Shown one piece after another: positions 11,401-13,046 of a DNA stretch of 13,046 bases. Below the pieces are notes generated by a model that was not told the DNA's origin, ran no database searches, and worked only from the letters and a program-made list of their open reading frames with translations. Source of the stretch: Hemicentrotus pulcherrimus. Its lineage: Eukaryota > Echinodermata > Echinoidea > Camarodonta > Strongylocentrotidae. Numbering within the stretch: position 1 is the first letter of the stretch; every line of letters begins with the position of its first letter. The DNA lies in NCBI GenBank assembly GCA_003118195.1, contig BEXV01000260.1:141295-154340 (forward strand). Direction: 5' to 3'. The position numbers were made by a program, and so were the translations under genes.

Positions 11401-12732
11401 ATTGTTTGATTATCTTCTCTGGATTGAATAATAGTGAAGTAGGTTATAATGAGAAATCATGTTTTAAGTATATAGCAAAACACAGTGCATTTATTAGTGC
11501 AAAAGCATGGCTTTGTGTATGGTGATATATATGCAAAGGAAATGTTGATAAAATCTTAGAACTCTATATACGCTGTGGACTGAATCACTGAATGCTACCT
11601 TGTTATGTTCACTATACGCTGTACATGTATGTGTGCCAAAGGTTGATTGCGGCAGGCCAATATTTGTTTTGTTGGTTGCCAAAGTCAGTAAAGGATTAAT
11701 TTTAACTTTAATGTACAGAAGAATTACAAGTACAGTAATCCTGATCCATGTGTTGTAATGTTTTCTTATGTTGTTTTAGAGGATGTTATTGTACATGTGC
11801 TGCCGAGAGCTAGAAGGGCATTAACTTGTATATTTGTACACAAAGTTAATGCCCGTCTTACTCTCGATAGACTGTATCATGGTTAATGCTTTTTCTGTTC
11901 ATGATTGTAGAATTTCAGAGGAGTAATTAGTGTTGCAATTTAATGATTGTCTGTAACATAGTCTCTATGATAAGGAAACAACCTATTTGGTGTGGTTTGA
12001 GCCAAAGAAGGTCAAAGAATGACTTTATTACATTTATATTTTTTAAATTCACACTTGAGTTTAGGCAGTACATGTGCATCTATCGTACAAAGCTGTCAGG
12101 CTGGGTATGATACAAGAATATAGCCTCAATGAGAAATGCGAAATTACTAATATTGAAGGAAAATCCAACCTTAATAGACAATTACTCTAAAATAATACAA
12201 AATAAAGCAAATGCGAAGTACCGGCAAAGCCAGACAACTTTCACATTTGTTTCAACATACAAAAATTACTAAAATGTCATTATTCTAAAAAAGCTATGAC
12301 TCAATGTTTTTTTCTTTTTAGAGGACGTATGATAATATGCTATCCATAATATATTTTGATTAGTTCCCCAGGTAAAAAAATACAGAATTTAGAGTCTTCC
12401 ATGCATACATCATAATCCATGACTAAACAGCCAATTTGAGGTTCAAATAAATTTAGTGCATGATCTCATATTATAAGCATTCATAACTCTTTAATAATTG
12501 CTCTGATTTGCTTCAGACTTTATTTCTCAGATTTTTCTGGTTTCATAAAAATGAATTTATCACAAAGAATGGATCGCCCTTTCAATATACGACAATGAAT
12601 TCTAGCATTGTTATAATTTATTCTTTCTTTTATTTAAAGACCCAATGCATCTGCAATTATGGCTATGAGGGCAATGGATATCTGTGTGAACCAATCAATG
12701 CGTGCCTGAGACCCCATGACTGTGATACTGAG
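845..12732 (+). CDS. Stabilin-like scavenger receptor gene, 14 exons, 3' partial
   Basis: Joined exons: 845-1328, 2016-2153, 2854-3062, 3754-3948, 4308-4460, 4928-5098, 6001-6153, 6898-6960, 7897-8031, 8770-8811, 9465-9545, 10246-10395, 10976-11134, 12640-12732. Seen: all introns are GT-AG, phases match (1,1, then 0), and the 742-codon frame stays open. Order: hydrophobic leader (about 1-30), Cys-rich module (about 60-161), EGF modules (162-340), FAS1-1 (about 343-495), FAS1-2 (502-640), EGF modules (about 645-742). Eight N-x-S/T sequons suit a glycosylated ectodomain. Known of the family: stabilins are type I endocytic receptors that bind modified lipoproteins, glycosaminoglycans and other waste ligands, and carry repeated EGF/FAS1 blocks, a Link domain and one membrane helix. 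Inferred: this is the N-terminal third or less of such a receptor. The 5' end is less certain than the rest. Another EGF/FAS1 protein is possible, but the N-terminal module favours a stabilin. Confidence 0.86.
1329..2015 (+). other. Intron 1
   Basis: GTATCT...CATAG, 687 bases, phase 1, AT-rich. A short open stretch around 1459-1548 reads G-T-W-E-G-T-C-I-P-I-Q-C and is discussed as a finding; no other content is recognised. Confidence 0.85.
2016..2153 (+). CDS. Exon 2: CPGG-type EGF module
   Basis: Acceptor CATAG| and donor CAG|GTGAGC; phase 1 to phase 1, 46 codons. The split codon (G|AA) gives E, so the join reads ...CSG-to-ECPGG. The module has CPGG, PCSSHGQC, NGTGRCTCDDGYTG and CEIC, six or more cysteines in EGF order. 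Known of the family: ECPGG...PC..HG.C.DG..G.G.C.C...F.G..C is the signature EGF of stabilins and directly follows the N-terminal CC-GYWG module, as here. NGT is a sequon. The symmetric 1-1 phase fits a shuffled EGF exon. This exon is the strongest single piece of evidence for a stabilin over a generic EGF protein. Confidence 0.9.
2154..2853 (+). other. Intron 2, with G/C homopolymers and repeats
   Basis: GTGAGC...TTTAG, 700 bases, phase 1. The first 300 bases are unlike the rest: CTGCTG runs, GGGGAGGGGG, a run of G at about 2284-2293, poly-T, a CCCCCCC run, then CTA repeats. This may be an old inserted element, but I cannot define its ends. The 3' half is plain AT-rich sequence. Confidence 0.8.
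2393..2458 (+). repeat. (CTA)n trinucleotide microsatellite
   Basis: CTA units run from 2393 to about 2425, with one CTG interruption. After an 18-base break they resume at about 2443-2457. It lies inside intron 2. Confidence 0.9.
2854..3062 (+). CDS. Exon 3: EGF-like module 2 and start of module 3
   Basis: A long pyrimidine tract (CTTTCTCTCTCTTTAG) precedes the exon; the donor is CAG|GTAATT. It enters in phase 1 and leaves in phase 0. Cysteines are spaced as EGF: CKYNPDC, DAQC, YCKCLEGYYIDGWEC, then a new module starting INPCLDDSYRC, with FLCLY before the donor. The C-x-C-x-x-GY motif marks the end of each EGF fold. The module 3 core is completed by exon 4, which begins YHCECEPGY. A phase change inside an EGF run (1 to 0) is unusual, because EGF exons are often symmetric 1-1. 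Confidence 0.9.
3063..3753 (+). other. Intron 3, nothing recognised
   Basis: GTAATT...TTCTAG, 691 bases, phase 0. AT-rich with short A and T runs; I see no repeat, RNA gene or hidden exon. Confidence 0.85.
3754..3948 (+). CDS. Exon 4: end of EGF 3 and whole EGF 4
   Basis: Acceptor TTGTATTCTAG| and donor GAG|GTGAGA; 65 codons, phase 0-0. It completes EGF 3 (YHCECEPGYSEFQEGC), then encodes EGF 4: DECQDNTT, CPNGAEC, LCQCSSGYVGNGSVC. Two sequons (NTT and NGS) sit in EGF 4. It ends with YGNIIE, the linker into the first FAS1 domain. EGF 4 lacks the D-x-D/N-E-C calcium-binding start in full, so calcium binding is uncertain. Confidence 0.91.
4145..4246. repeat. Imperfect inverted repeat (MITE-like hairpin) in intron 4
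   Basis: The left arm starts TCATAAAACCTTACTAAG (4145 on). The reverse complement of the right arm reads TCATAAACCCTTACTAAA (ending at 4246). Further in, CTAGTTGTGAAC pairs with GTAGTTGTAAAC after a small gap, so arms extend over about 40-47 bases and meet near 4190-4200. Intron 4 (3949-4307) holds nothing else notable. No transposase is present; a non-autonomous element is an inference. Confidence 0.7.
4308..4460 (+). CDS. Exon 5: FAS1 domain 1, N-terminal part
   Basis: Acceptor TTGCTTTCAG| and donor GAT|GTATGA; 51 codons, phase 0-0. It encodes acidic, helix-prone sequence (LEGRLTESLQLLEAS), then the FAS1 motif 1 strand VFYTVFMPVDEAFSD. Known of the family: FAS1 domains (fasciclin, periostin, TGFBI, stabilin) carry the T-V-F-A/x-P-x-x-x-A-F box here. 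The GTATGA donor is weaker than the others in this gene. The match to the FAS1 box makes the call secure. Confidence 0.9.
4461..4927 (+). other. Intron 5, nothing recognised
   Basis: GTATGA...CATTAG, 467 bases, phase 0. AT-rich with A runs near 4680-4720 and 4800; no repeat or hidden exon seen. Confidence 0.85.
4928..5098 (+). CDS. Exon 6: FAS1 domain 1, middle part
   Basis: Acceptor ATACATTAG| and donor CAG|GTGAGA; 57 codons, phase 0-0. It begins FGRQLEASVM and continues to FAKVHIVPGYV and ends TLAGQKIVVSQ. FAKVHIVPG sits where FAS1 domains carry the YH motif; here Tyr is replaced by Val while His is kept. The acceptor has a poor pyrimidine tract, but the frame and domain continuity fix the border. 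A second, shortened copy of the 3' half of this exon lies 371 bases downstream in intron 6 (see the pseudogene entry). Confidence 0.88.
5344..5430 (+). pseudogene. Shortened tandem copy of exon 6
   Basis: 5353-5430 aligns codon for codon with 4982-5098. Both read VF-x-x-x-x-AKVHI, then GY-x-D-x-Y, then G-x-K-x-VSQ, and both end in CAG|GTGAGAT. The copy lacks 39 bases (13 codons), so the frame is kept, and it has no stop. An AG at 5342-5343 would open an 87-base phase 0-0 exon, but it has no pyrimidine tract. Downstream intron sequence is copied too (5264-5342 resembles 5501-5580). I infer a partial tandem duplication of exon 6 and its flank that later decayed. Whether it is ever spliced in cannot be seen; the shortened piece would be extra material inside FAS1 domain 1 and would probably disrupt the fold. 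Confidence 0.78.
5457..5503 (+). repeat. Poly-G tract (41 G, one T, then 5 G)
   Basis: G runs unbroken from 5457 to 5497, then T, then GGGGG. It lies inside copy B of the intron 6 duplication. Such a run could form G-quadruplexes and is prone to length errors, so the exact count may be a sequencing or assembly artefact. Confidence 0.95.
5581..6000 (+). other. Remainder of intron 6
   Basis: AT-rich. The one structure is a short dyad, GGGGGC at 5671-5676 facing GCCCCC at 5683-5688. Intron 6 as a whole runs 5099-6000, ends TTCATGACAG and is phase 0. Confidence 0.7.
6001..6153 (+). CDS. Exon 7: FAS1 domain 1, C-terminal part
   Basis: Acceptor TTCATGACAG| and donor CAG|GTCAGC; 51 codons, phase 0-0. 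It contains the second conserved FAS1 box, ASNGVIHIIDRALLPP, preceded by NLTISLEG (sequon NLT). Known of the family: the N-G-V-I-H-x-I-D-x-V/A-L-x-P string closes FAS1 domains and packs against the core. With exons 5 and 6 it makes a complete domain from three near-equal exons of 51, 57 and 51 codons. Confidence 0.92.
6250..6428 (-). mobile_element. tRNA-derived SINE-like fragment in intron 7
   Basis: On the minus strand, 6417 down to 6396 reads TGGCTCAGTGGTAGAGCAG and TGG, a canonical pol III A box with D arm. TCTTGTAACC follows, which resembles the anticodon arm of tRNA-Thr(TGT). The T arm/B box beyond it is degenerate, so this is not a working tRNA. Its 3' side ends in ATCAA-type repeats (TTTGA repeats on the + strand at 6253-6272), as SINE tails often do. 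I saw no clear target-site duplication. The rest of intron 7 (6154-6897) is AT-rich with no other feature. Confidence 0.68.
6898..6960 (+). CDS. Exon 8: FAS1 domain 2, first helix
   Basis: A 63-base exon in phase 0-0, acceptor ACCATTATGCAG| and donor AAG|GTAAGA. It encodes GSILDVLSNYSNLRTFTGMI plus K. The pattern S-I-L-D-x-L ... L-x-x-F-x-x-x-I is the N-terminal helix of FAS1 domains, just before the T-x-F box. Splice sites are good on both sides. It is short enough to be missed by simple gene finders. Confidence 0.87.
6970..7095 (+). repeat. (AAT)n microsatellite with GCGCTTTT/AAAGCGC dyad and TA-rich tail
   Basis: Eight or so AAT units start ten bases past the exon 8 donor. They are followed by CTTATATGGCGCTTTTCA, then TCAAAGCGCTTTACA, then about 50 bases of TAT/ATA. 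GCGCTTT and AAAGCGC face each other about 20 bases apart. I recall this combination as a dispersed microsatellite-linked repeat in marine invertebrates; that is memory, not a search. Confidence 0.72.
7255..7621. mobile_element. Putative MITE with 23-base inverted ends and TTAA borders
   Basis: The left end at 7255-7277 begins TTAAAGGTAAAGACCAG. The reverse complement of 7599-7621 begins with the same 17 bases, and over 23 bases only two differ. The ends are flanked by, or include, TTAA on both sides, which is the target of piggyBac-type transposases. The 320-base interior has no transposase and no further pairing that I can see. It sits in intron 8 (6961-7896). The superfamily is an inference from TTAA only. 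Confidence 0.68.
7801..7862. repeat. 16-base inverted repeat just upstream of exon 9
   Basis: TGAGAGCCAAAAGGCA at 7801-7816 pairs with TGCCTAATGGCTCTCA at 7847-7862, with two mismatches and a 30-base loop. It ends 34 bases before the exon 9 acceptor, so a stem in the pre-mRNA would be close to the branch region. It may also be the remnant of a second small element. Confidence 0.65.
7897..8031 (+). CDS. Exon 9: FAS1 domain 2, motif 1 exon
   Basis: Acceptor TTTTGATGAACAG| and donor GAAGAG|GTAATA; 45 codons, phase 0-0. It encodes SSEVLRLAL, then TIFAVADDALLQM (the first FAS1 box), then NLTSLLLSTGQWEE with a sequon. An alternative donor, ACAG|GTCAAT after 8017, would leave phase 1 and break the frame into exon 10, so I prefer 8031. 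In the first box the usual Pro of F-x-P is Ala-Val, a mild deviation. A GA-rich tract starts about 40 bases past the donor. Confidence 0.87.
8070..8141 (+). repeat. (GA)n-rich tract in intron 9
   Basis: Mostly AG units with G and A interruptions (GGGAGACAAAAGAGGAGCG in the middle). It lies 39 bases past the exon 9 donor and is followed by a doubled AGACAATTCA. On the other strand it makes a pyrimidine tract. The remainder of intron 9 (to 8769) is AT-rich with nothing recognised. Confidence 0.9.
8770..8811 (+). CDS. Exon 10: 42-base exon with FAS1 YH motif
   Basis: Acceptor TCCTATTCCAG| and donor CAG|GTAAAT; only 14 codons, YVRYFIYHHMAPIQ, phase 0-0. The IYHHM string fits the FAS1 YH motif (x-Y-H-x-x) that follows the helix encoded at the end of exon 9, so domain order supports this as a real exon despite its size. 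Skipping it would keep frame but remove the YH strand, which could give a splice variant with a defective second domain. Confidence 0.84.
9267..9402. mobile_element. Short palindromic element with GGGCCCC-type inverted ends in intron 10
   Basis: The left end reads GGGCCCCATCTTACAAAG. The reverse complement of the right end reads GTGCCCCGTCTAATAAAG, the same in 14 of 18 positions. The interior carries CAATTGATATCAATCGCAAC and GTGATTGATTGG motifs in opposing orientation. At about 136 bases and without coding capacity it is MITE-like. I recall very similar elements as abundant in sea urchin DNA. A CTG on each side could be a target duplication, but this is weak. The rest of intron 10 (8812-9464) is AT-rich with nothing recognised. 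Confidence 0.75.
9465..9545 (+). CDS. Exon 11: FAS1 domain 2, middle part
   Basis: A strong pyrimidine tract (TTTCTTTTTCTTTCAG) and donor AAT|GTAAGT; 27 codons, phase 0-0. It encodes LSSHDLMKAGVIRSYHREDF, then EIRVSEN. This is the FAS1 stretch after the YH strand, where L-x-S-x-D-L and a following beta strand are expected. The reading frame agrees with exons 10 and 12. Confidence 0.88.
9785..9899. repeat. 41-base inverted repeat hairpin in intron 11
   Basis: Arms 9785-9825 and 9859-9899 pair at about 33 of 41 positions, including the block CCTATTTTCACAAAG facing CTTCGTGAAAATAGG. The loop is 33 bases. The arms begin and end in TGCA. It is probably the core of a non-autonomous element. The rest of intron 11 (9546-10245) has only a 14-base palindrome, TTCAGTATACTGAA, at 9990-10003. 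Confidence 0.75.
10246..10395 (+). CDS. Exon 12: end of FAS1 domain 2, start of next EGF
   Basis: Acceptor TTCTTCCCCTCTAG| and donor CAG|GTAAAT; 50 codons, phase 0-0. It has GRITVAGFANIT, then the closing FAS1 box ASNGVIHIIDTMLI, nearly identical to that of domain 1 (ASNGVIHIID). After it comes SLPETCFRNQTEEQ, a Cys and sequons (NIT, NQT) that lead into the next EGF-like module. Confidence 0.91.
10560..10800 (+). mobile_element. tRNA-derived SINE-like fragment in intron 12
   Basis: GGTTCAAATCC at 10608-10618 matches the pol III B box, within GTTGAGGGTTCAAATCCCAA, a T-arm-like context. No intact A box is visible upstream, so the head is eroded. Downstream come CACCCAGCTGTATTTGGGTTCC and a G/C-richer body, as in tRNA-related SINEs I recall from echinoderms and molluscs. 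Both ends are uncertain. Intron 12 spans 10396-10975; its last 120 bases also hold CCCATGGG and CCATGG dyads. Confidence 0.6.
10976..11134 (+). CDS. Exon 13: EGF-like modules after FAS1 domain 2
   Basis: Acceptor CTCCTTTCATTCAG| and donor TTG|GTAAGA; 53 codons, phase 0-0. It encodes ARCIFFGPGWYHFKCKYGYAE, then EACTPIDRCLTDNGGC, then HQYAECFHEFALDL. The first part ends a compact Cys module (C ... CKYGY ... C), and IDRCLTDNGGC starts a new EGF whose C-x-C-x-x-GY end is in exon 14. P-I-D/N-x-C-L linkers recur in this gene (also in exons 3 and 14). Confidence 0.9.
11135..11801 (+). other. Intron 13, first part, nothing recognised
   Basis: Intron 13 (11135-12639) is the longest in the window at 1505 bases, phase 0. 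This part is AT-rich; short open frames show no known motif and no splice-site context consistent with the EGF that exons 13 and 14 share. Confidence 0.8.
11802..11868. repeat. 27-base inverted repeat hairpin in intron 13
   Basis: Arms 11802-11828 and 11842-11868 share the perfect core GGGCATTAACTT / AAGTTAATGCCC, plus outer pairing of CGAGAG with CTCTCG. The loop is about 13 bases. A MITE core is most likely; a small-RNA hairpin is an alternative that sequence alone cannot decide. Confidence 0.75.
11869..12639 (+). other. Intron 13, last part
   Basis: AT-rich. A short acceptor-like TTTAG at 12060-12064 is followed by a stretch with broken EGF-like spelling (see findings). Otherwise nothing is recognised. 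The intron ends in a good pyrimidine tract before exon 14. Confidence 0.7.
12640..12732 (+). CDS. Exon 14: EGF end and start of next EGF; gene continues
   Basis: Acceptor TTCTTTTATTTAAAG| and donor GAG|GTAAGA; 31 codons, phase 0-0. It encodes TQCICNYGYEGNGYLCEPIN, finishing the EGF begun in exon 13, then ACLRPHDCDTE, the first third of another EGF. No stop codon, membrane segment or poly(A) signal follows in frame, so the gene runs on beyond base 13046. Confidence 0.9.
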
Positions 12733-13046
12733 GTAAGACTGACATAGCATCAGCAACAATGGCTCCAGGCTTTATCTCATCACAGATTTAGAGTTAGGAT
12801 TAAAGTTGCAATTGAGTTGGAGGTTATATTTAGGATTATAGTGTTGGGTTAGGTGTTTAGTCCAAGGTTGAAGTGTTTGCAATTATAGCAATACTCCCCA
12901 GAGCATATGTCACTGAACCTAGGGATACACCATGTGTGTATCCATTATTAAATAGTTGTTTAATGGTATGAAAGACAACTATAAAACTTCTCATCTCTTT
13001 ACTGGTATATGGATTGTGATGATATGACTTCATGTATATCTTAATT
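12733..13046 (+). other. Start of intron 14, cut by window end
   Basis: It begins GTAAGACT. Between 12789 and 12861 there are scattered GTTAGG/TTAGGATT-like words that are too irregular to be called a telomeric repeat. No exon is seen before the window ends. Confidence 0.75.

Noticed and set aside
12789..12861. Interstitial telomere-like GTTAGG repeats
   Set aside because: The words are irregular and few, with no tandem array.
1..13046. Prokaryotic-type systems (operon, CRISPR, phage, defence island)
   Set aside because: The GT-AG exon structure and animal extracellular domains show that this is animal genomic DNA; no such arrays or gene sets are visible.

Overview
The window is intron-rich, AT-rich eukaryotic genomic DNA. 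It holds one protein-coding gene on the + strand, cut off at its 3' end. I joined 14 coding exons (845..12732) by GT-AG borders and phase. They give one continuous frame of 742 codons. The order is: a cysteine-rich N-terminal module ending in CC-x-GYWG-x-x-C, a CPGG-type EGF module, three more EGF-like modules, a fasciclin-1 (FAS1) domain, a second FAS1 domain, then EGF modules that run on at the window edge. This is the N-terminal layout of stabilins (STAB1/STAB2, also called FEEL/HARE), large type I membrane scavenger receptors. The Link domain, transmembrane segment and cytoplasmic tail would lie downstream, outside the window.

The organism is probably a marine invertebrate deuterostome, with an echinoderm as best guess. 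This rests on the stabilin-type gene with many short exons and roughly 360-1500 bp introns, and on small repeats that resemble types I recall from sea urchins and other marine invertebrates. These are a short palindromic element with GGGCCCC-type ends, tRNA-derived SINE-like pieces, and a trinucleotide run followed by a GCGCTTTT...AAAGCGC motif. The species cannot be named from this sequence alone.

Layout: 1-816 is upstream DNA with no gene seen. Exon 1 (about 817/845-1328) carries the likely signal peptide and N-terminal Cys module. Exons 2-4 (2016-3948) encode EGF modules. Exons 5-7 (4308-6153) encode FAS1 domain 1. Exons 8-12 (6898-10395) encode FAS1 domain 2, including a 42-base exon. Exons 13-14 (10976-12732) encode further EGF modules. 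The gene has intron phases 1,1 and then all 0.

The introns carry most of the unusual structure. Intron 6 holds a partial tandem copy of exon 6 and its flanking intron, with a 41-G run inside it. Introns 4, 8, 10, 11 and 13 hold inverted-repeat (MITE-like) elements. Introns 7 and 12 hold tRNA-derived SINE fragments. I found no minus-strand gene and no prokaryotic-type system, CRISPR array or phage. The most notable original observation is the decayed but still in-frame exon-6 duplicate.
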